Source: Lysobacterales bacterium (GTDB taxonomy: Bacteria > Pseudomonadota > Gammaproteobacteria > Xanthomonadales > SZUA-5). From it: DNA of 64,000 nt. Made by a program: the position numbers and the translations under genes. How positions within the stretch are numbered: position 1 is the first letter of the stretch; every line of letters begins with the position of its first letter. Positions 52,962 through 62,300 of this stretch are shown piece after piece. Location of the stretch: positions 34,382 to 98,381 of the forward strand of contig JALHMG010000017.1 in NCBI GenBank assembly GCA_022844135.1, given 5' to 3'. The notes under the pieces were generated by a model. That model saw only the letters and a list, made by a program, of their open reading frames with translations, was not told where the DNA came from and did no database searches.

Positions 52962-54937
52962 TGACGTATCCCTCACCTCATAGGTTGAGCTCACTCCTGC
53001 AGCGTCTGGCCAGCTTCCGCGCGCTGCTTGTTGCGAGCATGCTGCTCGGAGCGGTAGTTTGGTCTTTCCGCTATCTCGGTCTCCTGGAAGTCGCTTCGCT
53101 TCGAACACTTGATTGGGGGACGCGCCTTTATGCCAGTCCAGCGACTGCGCCCGATGTCGCGGTGGTGGCTGTCAGTGATGCCGACCTTGACCGGTTTGCA
53201 AACCCGCGCAGTAAGGAACTGCTCGCCAAGATATTGACGGCGCTCGACCCCTATGATGTGCGTGGGATCGTTTTCACAGAGGTACTAAAGCCTGGCGAAC
53301 CCGGCCTCGACGAGTTTGCAAAGCTTGTATTGGCGCGCCCCGATGTGTATCTGCTCTCGCTAACCCCGCCGTCCCGCCAGCCACAGCAACAGCCGCCCAT
53401 CCTTCGGCAGGTTGAGCAATTTGGCCGACACCGATTGAGCGGGGTGGAGATCGATGTCGATGGATTCGTGCGACGCGGGGTAGTCAGTGTCTTCGATGGT
53501 GAGCAAGCGTTTCCATCCTTGATCGTAAAGGTTGCCGAGCTTGCTCTCGGATCACACGGGGCAGCAGAAATGCAGTGGATCTCGTTATCAGGGGAGTTGA
53601 TGCTGGGCGGAAAAAGCGCCATCGAAGTCGAGGTCGGGCATAGCGAGTATCGTTCGAAAAATCCGACCGTCGATCGGCGGCGATCGGTATTGATTGCGCC
53701 AAAATACTGGGGCGGAGTGGACACGTACGACTTTTCTACTTTGTTGGATCAACGCATTGCGTTGGAGCAGCTAAAGAACAGGGTGATCGTCGTCGGCATG
53801 AGTACGCCTCGGCTTACCTCGGCATTGATGATGGTGCCGCGATCAGATGGTCTGCGTTACAAGGAATACGGCCCGGCGGAACGCGTCGCACTATTGGGAC
53901 AGAATCTGATCAGTGCGGCGCGAGGCGATACGGAAATACTGCGCGCTCCACCGGAATGGTTCAGCGCGCTATGGATTGTGTTCTGGATTCTGCTAACACT
54001 GTTGATATCGAAGCATGGCACGAATTGGCGAAGTTGGTTGATCTCGGTTGTGTCCATCGTCCTGCTCCTGACTGCGAGTAGTTGGCTGGCTTTGGCATGG
54101 GGTTGGTGGCTGCCCTTTGTCCCGGCATTGCTCGGGATAACATTGGCTACCGCAGATTTCTTTCGCCGCGTTTTCCAGCGTGCCCGGTCATTGCGACGAT
54201 TCGTTGCCATCGCTCAGGCGATCATGGATCGACTGCCAGAGCCGGTATTCGTGACGGATGAGTATGGGCGGCTGCGGCTAGTGAACGTGGCTATGTGTCG
54301 GCTGTTCGGATGCGCCCCTCAACAATTGCTTGGGTCACGCTTGCAGGACGTGTGGCCACAAGCCTCGGGGCTTGATTTGGCTTCGCTTCCGGCGCAGCGT
54401 TTGCAGGGCGAGGATGTGCTTGGCCAGGCCTTCGAAACGGAATTGCGGCTAGCGAGGGTGCCGATGCATTTCGCACCTCAGGCGTTAAGTCTCGGTCTGG
54501 TCTCGCAAAGCAACAAGCGGCTTTTGCGCGTCGACCTTCAGACCTTTCGGGCACGTTGCAGGTACGCTCAAGAACGTGCCCGAGCCTTAGGCCTGTCGAA
54601 CATGGTGTTGGAAATTGAGCTTACCGATTGGGACGACATCGGTGCCAATCTTGGGGCAAACTTGCAAAGCCAGTACGGTGCGGCGATCGAGGAACGCCTG
54701 CTCGACGCACTGCATAGCGCCGAAGCCCTGTGTTCGCCAAGACGTGGCGTTTACTGGATCTTGCTTGGTGCGAATCTGGCCGTTGCCAACGAAGACACCA
54801 TCGATGCGGATGTGTTGGCGACTGGCGCACTCGCATGGCCAGTGCTGATCGAATCTGAGCCGATTCCAGTGCTCTTCCGCAGCCAGTTGCTCGAGGCTTT
54901 ACCGGAGCATCCTGGCGGGGAGCCTCCGTCAACCTAG
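52958..54937 (+). CDS. CHASE2 sensor with PAS and degenerate output domain (2)
   Basis: A 659-residue paralogue of the first sensor with the same order: TM about 21-38, CHASE2 about 40-320 (VAVVAVSDADLDRFANPRSK, VIVVGMSTPRLTSALM), three TM helices about 335-400, PAS-like part from about 412 (LPEPVFVTDEYGRLRLVNVA), then a ~130-residue tail (EIELTDWDDIGANLGANLQS) again without GGDEF signature. The two sensors are clearly diverged (roughly a quarter identical by eye), so the pair is old. Whether they form a heteromer is a natural question. Confidence 0.87.
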   Translation: MMTYPSPHRLSSLLQRLASFRALLVASMLLGAVVWSFRYLGLLEVASLRTLDWGTRLYASPATAPDVAVVAVSDADLDRFANPRSKELLAKILTALDPYDVRGIVFTEVLKPGEPGLDEFAKLVLARPDVYLLSLTPPSRQPQQQPPILRQVEQFGRHRLSGVEIDVDGFVRRGVVSVFDGEQAFPSLIVKVAELALGSHGAAEMQWISLSGELMLGGKSAIEVEVGHSEYRSKNPTVDRRRSVLIAPKYWGGVDTYDFSTLLDQRIALEQLKNRVIVVGMSTPRLTSALMMVPRSDGLRYKEYGPAERVALLGQNLISAARGDTEILRAPPEWFSALWIVFWILLTLLISKHGTNWRSWLISVVSIVLLLTASSWLALAWGWWLPFVPALLGITLATADFFRRVFQRARSLRRFVAIAQAIMDRLPEPVFVTDEYGRLRLVNVAMCRLFGCAPQQLLGSRLQDVWPQASGLDLASLPAQRLQGEDVLGQAFETELRLARVPMHFAPQALSLGLVSQSNKRLLRVDLQTFRARCRYAQERARALGLSNMVLEIELTDWDDIGANLGANLQSQYGAAIEERLLDALHSAEALCSPRRGVYWILLGANLAVANEDTIDADVLATGALAWPVLIESEPIPVLFRSQLLEALPEHPGGEPPST

Positions 54938-55285
54938 TCCGTCGCAGAACCGATGTGTTTCGGTCAGCGACCGGCGGTTGTCTGAACATGCAGCAGAGGA
55001 GCTGTGCGCACCACGAACTGCCGTCGGGGTGACGTTGCTCGCAGTTCCCTCCTTCTTGCACTCAACACTGCGGAAAAGCGCCAGCTTTGGCCCAGCTTGC
55101 TTTGAGACCGCTCTTTACGAACAAAAAGGACGACCCTCGATCGTCAGCGCATCGCGAGTTGACGCAACCCACTCGGCAAGCTGAATGAGGCTACGGCCAC
55201 GAACAAAACCGTAAGCACGCAAACAAAATCGAAAGCAAGACCGGAGTCGCATGCCTAGAGTCCTTGCACCCCCATTTGAATCAGG
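54938..55285. other. Gene-free stretch before secreted protein
   Basis: 348 bp between the CHASE2 operon and the secreted-protein gene. No gene or clear hairpin terminator is seen; A-rich patches lie near 55110-55230. It probably holds the promoter of the secreted-protein gene and perhaps the target site of the AraC regulator. Confidence 0.4.
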
Positions 55286-56623
55286 ATGAACTCAATGTTT
55301 CGTGCCCGCCTTTCACTCAGTCTTATCGCTGCTATCGGTGCCATCTCCACGTCACAGGCTGCTACTCGGATGAACCTGTCCTACCTACAGAGCTGCTTGG
55401 ACCCCAAGACGAACCGCCAATGCGCGGCCGGCGAAGGTAGGGCCTTGCTCTACACCAACAATCCGGAAGCGCTGATCAGGTCAGACTTAGCGGATAGCGG
55501 CGGCACCCCGTTCAGCATCCACACGGTCAATGTCAACGCCGGTCGCTATCGTAGCTTTGCTTCCCATATTGCCAATAGCGGTATCGTGGGTGGCAATATC
55601 GGCTACGCCCTGGTGTTTCGCAACACGGGCTTTGCCAACGCCACCCTTAGAGTGCGCGCTAAATCGGCGGTGGATAGCTGCAACCCGAATGGTAACGGCG
55701 GCGGTGAGATTTTTACGCAGGTTTTCAACAACTACGATCTCGCGGTGGAAAACTACACGATTGGTCCTGGTCAGAATAAGTTTCTTCCGATCACCGGGAG
55801 CTTTCCAAATTACACGATGGCAACCAGTAGCTGCCCGAACATGCTGGTCGACTTTGATACCAGTGGCAGCACACTGCAGGTGCTGCACATCGCCTATCGC
55901 GATGCTCGAAACATCAACACCAATTTCGCATCCTACGTGCCAATGAATTACATCACTGGCCCCTCAGTGCTTCCTGGTTTGCCCCCGGAAGATCGCTTCT
56001 ACAAAGGTGTCAATCAAAACAATGCTGCAATCTTGCGCGCTGCGACAACGATTTCTGCAAGCAGTACGGTTGGCAGCCGGATTCCGGTTAGTTATACCGC
56101 CTACAACGGAGCTACCCAGTTCCGCGACTTTGGCTCGCAAAGTGTTTTTGATCGCACTTGGTGGAGCAACATCAATCCGGGTGGTCAAAACGGACTGGCA
56201 AGCACTGCCATGAATAGCGATGTGTTCAGTTTCACCTTCACGCGTACACATCAAGGCAATACGACGACCCGCGTGTTTAGCCCAACGACGTTCGACGGCA
56301 CCGGCCGTTACCACAATCTTGGCAATTGGGGCGTGGTCTATCAGAACGAAATCACAGTGACCAACACCTCTAGTGCGTCCCGGACGATCGAGTTCGTGCT
56401 GAGCCCGGTTCCCAATGCAGCGTTTTTTGCCGCGACCATGGACATGAATCCTGCCAGCACAAGCACCCCGCGCTGGGTCACCCGCAAATCCAATGGCGAA
56501 GCGAACATTGTCTATTCGAGCTGCCGGATTCCGGCGAACGCGACGGCCGTTTGCCGCGGTGCCTATGTGCTCGGCGGCCCAGGCAGCGCTGACTTGATTC
56601 AATATGTGCGTATCTCGCGCTAG
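55286..56623 (+). CDS. Secreted hypothetical protein
   Basis: A 445-residue protein with signal peptide (ending about residue 25, AISTSQAATRMN) and an Asn/Thr/Ser/Gly-rich beta-sheet body (RVRAKSAVDSCNPNGNGGGE, FTRTHQGNTTTRVFSPTTF) with six or so cysteines. No family recognised. The ATG at 55286 opens the frame; the ATG three codons later (55295) fits the AGGA ribosome site better. It lies downstream of the CHASE2 operon on the same strand and may be its regulatory target. Confidence 0.78.
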   Translation: MNSMFRARLSLSLIAAIGAISTSQAATRMNLSYLQSCLDPKTNRQCAAGEGRALLYTNNPEALIRSDLADSGGTPFSIHTVNVNAGRYRSFASHIANSGIVGGNIGYALVFRNTGFANATLRVRAKSAVDSCNPNGNGGGEIFTQVFNNYDLAVENYTIGPGQNKFLPITGSFPNYTMATSSCPNMLVDFDTSGSTLQVLHIAYRDARNINTNFASYVPMNYITGPSVLPGLPPEDRFYKGVNQNNAAILRAATTISASSTVGSRIPVSYTAYNGATQFRDFGSQSVFDRTWWSNINPGGQNGLASTAMNSDVFSFTFTRTHQGNTTTRVFSPTTFDGTGRYHNLGNWGVVYQNEITVTNTSSASRTIEFVLSPVPNAAFFAATMDMNPASTSTPRWVTRKSNGEANIVYSSCRIPANATAVCRGAYVLGGPGSADLIQYVRISR

Positions 56624-57181
56624 TGTCGAGACAGGCACTCCGCGGCCTGGATTGCGGTAGACGTCAGGTCATGGGGTACAACGGGCTTGGCTCGGGCTGA
56701 CATCGCAGCAGCACAACTGGTCAAGGGATAGGTCCGGCGCAGCGCCTTCACACGCTGCGTCGGCACTACCTGCATCTCAAAACCAGGACGTGAGACTTAG
56801 GTCAACAGTGGCGCGTGGAGCCACCCGCGTCTTGCATGGGTACGTGGCAATGCGGCGAGGTCAATGACTTGGTCCCGGTGCTGTGCCAACCGTGGATCGA
56901 TGGAAAACAGATGACGCTTGCGATGACAACGGCAAGCTGTACGACGAGGATGATGCCAACAGCGCCTTGACGACACCGCTCATCGCGGCGTGTTTCTCCG
57001 ATCGTCCAACAAGAACAACAGTGTCTGTTCGAGTCGAGCGCTCCAAGCCCCTTCGTTGTGGCCCGCTCCCGGGAACACCTCACTGCGAAAGTAGGTCTCG
57101 ATATGGCCCAATGACGGTGATTTCTGGCGCGCTGCCAACGCCCCCAGACGCCAGCGGCGCCAAAAATCCCATGTGAGTTTC
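56624..57181. other. Gene-free stretch with RAYT-flank sequence
   Basis: No convincing gene. The right end (about 57130-57181) matches the 3' flank of the RAYT genes (CCCCCAGACGCCAGCGGCGC). The rest has no feature I can support. Confidence 0.45.
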
Positions 57182-57545
57182 TCAGCTGGTCACGAGACGC
57201 CGGGCAAAGCCGATGCCCTTGAGCCACTTTCGTTTCCACTCGGCTGCTTTGGCTTCCAGTGCTTCCACGCTGGCCACCAAACGCCAATAACCAGAGCCGA
57301 CGCCTTTGACGTGCGCGGTCCAGTAGTTGGTGTCGAGTCCAAGCTTGCTCAGTGCCGTCGGCTCGCGCTCATCGATCTTGCCGCGTTTGCCGGGCCTGAG
57401 TTGGCGGCCAGTGAAATCGACTAATTCGATGTACTGGCGATTGCTCATCGCCAATCTGGCAAAGGCTTCGTCTTCAACACTCCAAGCCGAACACCGGCAA
57501 TGGGTTGGATTAGCTCACCCGCTTTGCCGGGATCGTTGCGCACTT
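57182..57545 (-). pseudogene. RAYT transposase C-terminal fragment
   Basis: About 90 codons match the RAYT C-terminus (MSNRQYIELVDFTGRQLR-like, then GLDTNYWTAHVKGVGSGYW and KWLKGIGFARRLVTS); upstream, a few more codons are recognisable but frameshifted. The catalytic part is absent. It is about 10% diverged from the copies at 47-49 kb, so it is not a recent duplicate. Confidence 0.8.
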
Positions 57546-57685
57546 GCGACCAGACGCCGCCGCGGCGTACCCTTGTTGTCGTCTGCTTTAGTTTGACCTC
57601 AACGCCATTGAAGCTATCGTCGCTTGCAATTCCAGCTATTTGGTTGTTGTTCTTGACAGACGCTTTCCGTTAGGACTGACATGCG

Positions 57686-58093
57686 ATGTCGTTGCTTACC
57701 TACAATGTCTACGACACGATCGACTTGGTTAGAAAACGGCCAGGTACGTACATAGGAACTTTTGGCCGAGATCCACTCACCATATATCAGATGAGCGTGT
57801 TCCTAACTGGGTTCGGTGTCGCGATGGATATGATAGGCGCGGTAGATATTGGCCTGCCCAGATTTTATGGATTCCATGAATGGATTAGGCACAAGTACGG
57901 TTACGGTGAATCTACTGCGGGATGGAGCAATATGATTCTCGCTCAGGCCATTAATCTGCCGCCCATAACATCGAATTCAACTTTGAGTTGGGAGGGATTC
58001 AATGCGAATGTCACGCCTGAGCAGCATGAGCGCGCATTGAAGATGTTTTTCGAGCTGCTGGACGAGTATCGAGGAAAAGATGGTTTGGCTTGA
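57686..58093 (+). CDS. Hypothetical protein, RPG-YIG family (immunity-like)
   Basis: A 135-residue protein, A+T-richer than its surroundings. It opens TIDLVRKRPGTYIGTFGRDP, then FYGFHEWIRHKYGYGESTAG, GWSNMILAQ and KMFFELLDEYRGK at the end. The pattern RPG-YIG ... F--W ... GW--I ... FF-LLDE is one I know from small proteins often found as immunity or accessory genes near secreted toxins. The role is not proved, and no toxin is next to it. Confidence 0.6.
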   Translation: MSLLTYNVYDTIDLVRKRPGTYIGTFGRDPLTIYQMSVFLTGFGVAMDMIGAVDIGLPRFYGFHEWIRHKYGYGESTAGWSNMILAQAINLPPITSNSTLSWEGFNANVTPEQHERALKMFFELLDEYRGKDGLA

Positions 58094-58571
58094 ACAGCAC
58101 TTCGGGAGGGTCAATCGGCCCTGGCTTTGCCGTGTGGCTTTACTGTGCAGGAACCCGTAGTCGCGGCAAGCCGGCGGGCCCCAGATTGTTCGTGCGGTTT
58201 GAACGCGCTTCGGACACATCGCGCAGCGAGTCGCCAGCAACGTTGTCGCCTGCGATCAGTTTCAGCACTTCGTTGGAGCGCCGTCTCGACGAACGAGGGT
58301 GCCGCGGTCCGTGCTCGGCAAGCGGACTTGCGGGCGCCAGAAAACTCGGAACGAAAAGCGCCGAGTGCAACTCGGCGTTCCACAAGCTGCGCTTGCCAAA
58401 GCGCCGGCATCGGGTGGATAAATGCGCGTCAAACACCGTAGCCCAACAGCAAGGTCAAGCGGACCGCCGCTCTGCCGGGTTGCTTCGACCAAATATCGTT
58501 AAGAGGCGGCCGCCTAGCTCAGCGCTTAGGCCGCACAAACACGCCGCACGACCCGCCTGCACGCCAAGCCC
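58094..58571. other. Gene-free stretch with dispersed hairpin repeat
   Basis: Contains the hairpin CGCCGAGTGCAACTCGGCG at 58359-58377 with its flanks, the same as inside the 314-bp repeats (42628-42646, 46093-46111), and a variant at 59218-59236. No gene is apparent. Confidence 0.55.
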
Positions 58572-59018
58572 ATGAACCTCATCTTCACCAAAGGCAATGG
58601 AAAACTCGACCGCCTGGAAATCGTCCGCCTGGACGCGAAGCCAGAAGTGATTGAGTGCCCCAAACAGGGAATCATTCCTCACGACATGGTCCACTACGCC
58701 GTCGAGCACACGCTTCAGGCGCGGGGCTTCTTGAGCCGAGTTAAGGACGGCGAGTTCGCGTCGTTCCGGATGGCGGCAGAGGACCGCAGTGATGCGGTCG
58801 AACGCCTCGTCGAGGTCTTTCAAGGCGACGAGTGGTCGGGGGGCAACACGGCACCGGCTGAGATGATCGAGCTCTATCGCGTCACCTGTGAAGCCAGGGC
58901 TTGCTCAATGCTGCCGGTCGACGATGGCGCCATCCTTGCAGTCCGATCGCTGATCTCCGAGCTCACGAGGGAATGGCAGGCTCTGCCGGTTGGACAATCA
59001 CTGCGACTCACGCTGTGA
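58572..59018 (+). CDS. Conserved hypothetical protein
   Basis: A 148-residue cytoplasmic protein: MNLIFTKGNGKLDRLEIVRL, CPKQGIIPHDMVHYAVEHTL, AVERLVEVFQGDEW and REWQALPVGQSLRLTL. I have the impression of a conserved Xanthomonadales family of unknown function with the C-K-G-IPHDM-HY-VE core; no catalytic role is evident. GC-rich and in normal codon use. Confidence 0.75.
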   Translation: MNLIFTKGNGKLDRLEIVRLDAKPEVIECPKQGIIPHDMVHYAVEHTLQARGFLSRVKDGEFASFRMAAEDRSDAVERLVEVFQGDEWSGGNTAPAEMIELYRVTCEARACSMLPVDDGAILAVRSLISELTREWQALPVGQSLRLTL

Positions 59019-59333
59019 TTTGGCCCAATCTTTTGCTCAACACCCCGACTCGCGCAATGAAATAGCCCAGGGCGCGAGCTGGGTAAGCGCCCTGATCCTT
59101 GGTCGAGAGCACGAGTTCCTCCGCGAACGGCTGCGCCATCGATTTCGCCCTTTCAGGGCTCTCCGCAAGTACGTCAGGCAGCGAATGCGGGTGCTTAGGG
59201 AAGTTTGCCAGGAAAAGCGCCGAGCGCAGCTCGGCGTTCCACAAGCTTCGCTTGCACGCCTGAGCGAATTCATCGAAGTGTGCCGCGAATCGGTGGGTGC
59301 GCCAGGATGCTCTGGACGCGGTGCGCCATGAAC
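59019..59333. other. Gene-free stretch with repeats
   Basis: Holds AGCCCAGGGCGCGAGCTGGG and CCCTTTCAGGG-type sequence resembling 36590-36655, a hairpin variant at 59218-59236 (CGCCGAG...CTCGGCG), and from 59259 the flank duplicated at 47028. No gene. Confidence 0.55.
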
Positions 59334-62300
59334 TCACTCGAAGCCGTCCGCGAACACGCCGTCGACCACTTCGCCGATCAGTTCCACGCTCGCCTGCTGA
59401 TCGTATCCGGCGGCCTCGTTGGACAGTCGAATGCGAGCATCTGCCGTTTGCAGGCCCACGCGCGAGGGATCGCCAGCGAGCCGGTACGCGTAAGTGCAAG
59501 ACGCGCCGGGCGCCAAGGTGGCGGGACAGGCGCCGACCAGGGTGAACGGTGTGGCCAACGATCGATTCACGGTGAGCGTCACATCGCTGGTATTGACGAT
59601 AGTCACCGAGGCGCTGTTGCTTGCATCGACCGGAATGCGGCCAAGATCGATGCGAGTCGGCGTCACTTGCGCCAGTGTGCCGCTGCCCTGCCCGTTCAAG
59701 CTGATCATCACCTGGCGCGACTGCGCGCCTTGCGAAACGGTCAGGAAGCTGTTGAGCGCGTAGCGAATCGCCGCACGCGGCAGGAAGCTGAAATCGATCA
59801 GACAGCTATTGCCTGGCGTGGTCGGGTTTGCGCACGGCGGACCGCGTAACCATGCCACTTCGCTGGGCGGAAGGTTGCCGCCGCTGACGCTGATGTTGCT
59901 GGCCGACAGATTCTGGGTGGCGGTCAGCAAAGTGGCGCTTTTTCCGACTGGGACCAGGCCGAAGTCGAGCGCGACCGGACGCGTCGAGCTGATTTGCGCG
60001 CCTACGGCGCCGACGCCGAGCAAGCCAATATCGAAGCTGTCGCTGAAGTCCGAGAAGAAGGAGTCTTCGAAGAAATTCAGGCGCGAGCTGCTCGCAAACC
60101 GGCCCGCAACGCTTGGCTCGAAGCGGTAGACAAGGCTGCACGATGCGCCCGCTGCGAGCGTGGCGCCGCAGCTCGATACTGGACCGGCAAAGCCGACACT
60201 GCTGGTGAGTGCGCCGCCGCTCAAGCGCAGTAGTGCGGTGGTCGGATTGGCGATGGCGATACTGACTGACGTGCTGGTGCCGACGCCCTGCGTGCCGAAA
60301 TCGATACGCGCCGGCCCCAGATCGACCAGCCGTCCAGTGCCGGTGCCGCGCAGATCGACGTTCGCCAGCGTGGTCGGCGCGCTACCGATCGTGGCGCTCA
60401 CGCGCGCCAATCCGGCAAACGTCGCCCCGGCTCCCAGGCGCGGCCGGAAGGTCAGGTTCAAGGTACACGAAGCGCCTGCCGCCAACGGCACGGTGCAGGC
60501 GCCATCGTCGACCGAGAACGCGGACGAGAGCAGCGACACTGGATCGCCCAATAGCTCGATCGCTGGATCGAACGGCGCGCTCGAATCGTTGCGCACCAGC
60601 ACCGGCAAGGTCGCCGTTCGACCAACGCGCACCGCACCGAAGTCGATGCGCGTGGGCGTCACGGTGAAACGCTGCGGCGCTTGCGCCTGCGCCGCAGCGA
60701 CACTGAGGGTGTAGCTGCGGCTGGCGCTGGCGCCTGCGCTGTCGATCGCGCGCACCGTAAAGGTGAAACTGCCAACCGCTTGCGGCCTGCCGCTCAACAC
60801 ACCGCTTTGCGCATCGAGCGCCAATCCCGGCGGTATCGCGCCGGCGCTGATCGACCAGCCGCTGACGATGCCGCTGCCCCCGGTGGTCTCGAAATCGACG
60901 CTGTACAACGCTCGCTCGGTGGCGCCTGGGAGCGGTGGGGCGTTGACGATCGCCAACGGCACCGGCACTGGCACCACGTTCAGTGTGTACTGGCGGTAAG
61001 CAATGTTCGAAGCGCTGTCGTTGACCCGCACAACGAACCCAACATCGCCGACCGATGTGGGTGTGCCCGACAAAGTGCCGCTGGTGGACAGCGAGAGGCC
61101 CACCGGCAAGCTGCCGTTGGCGATACCCCAACCACTGTAGACGCCGCTACCACCCACCGCCTGAAAGCCCAACGAGTAAGCGCTGCCGACCGTAGCCGGC
61201 GGCAGCGGCGATGGCGTCGCAATGGCGAGGGCCGGCAGAGCGCCCACCGTGATGGCGTAGCCGCCAGTGGCCTGCGCACCGTCGCTATCGGTGACGCGCA
61301 CCGTGAAGTTGAACGTGTCGGCCACCGTCGGCGTGCCGGACACCGCTCCGCTGGCGGCCAGCGTCAGTCCCGTGGGCAGGCTGCCGCCTACGATCCTCCA
61401 ATCGATGTACGTGCCGGAGCCGCCGATCGCCTGGAACGAGAGCGAGTACGGCGCTTGCAGTGTCGCTGGCGGGAGCGGCGGCAGCGTCGAAATCTCGAGT
61501 GCGCGCATCACCGTTGCCGGGGAGGAAAACTCCGAGGTGTTGTTTGCGGCGGAGAGCGGTTGCGGCGGTTGATCGCCGCCCGGCGGGACATCGACCAGCA
61601 GCAGATCCGTCGCCGTCGCCACAATCGCCTTGCCGCTGGTGTCGCCGCTGCCGCCCACGGTGGCGGTACAAACACCGGCCACGCAGCCTGCGCCGATCGC
61701 CACGCCTGCGGTATTGAGGGTGACCGTCTGCTCGCCGAGATGGGTCATACCTGCGCCGTCGGCAGCCAGTTCGTAGAAGTCGATGCGCAGCGGTCGCGAT
61801 GGCGAAACTGGCCGCAGCGGCAAGGTCCAACGCAGCGAGGTGCCATTGCCGCCGAAAGTGGGGCCGGCACCGGCGCCGCATGCCACCGGCATCGGACTGC
61901 CGCTGCAGAGGATTGGGGCGATCTGATCGAGGTTGGCGTAGTTTTGCGGCAGAGCGTCTGGATTGAAGCCGTCGGGCGCGTTCGGCACCCGTTCCAGATC
62001 GATGCCGATGCCGCTGCCGCCGCGCGCGTTGCCGTAGATCGCGTTGCGTTGAATGACATTGGCCCAGCCGGTGGCGGCCGAACCTTGGCGCAGCGCCACG
62101 CCATTGCGGCCATTGCCGGCAATGATGTTGATGTCGTTCGGTGCCGGGCCGCCGATCTGGCTGCTGCTGGCTTGAAAGAGGTGCAGGCCATCGCCGACAT
62201 TGCCGAGCCCGATGACGGGCGCCAGACCGGTCGGCGGCGACACGCCGATGAAGTTCCCCTGCACCTGGGTTCGCAGCGCTTCGTTGCCGCGCAACAGGAT

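Noticed and set aside
50137..54937. Diguanylate cyclase activity of the CHASE2 proteins
   Set aside because: Neither C-terminal domain has a GG(D/E)EF motif or the usual metal-binding Asp pattern.
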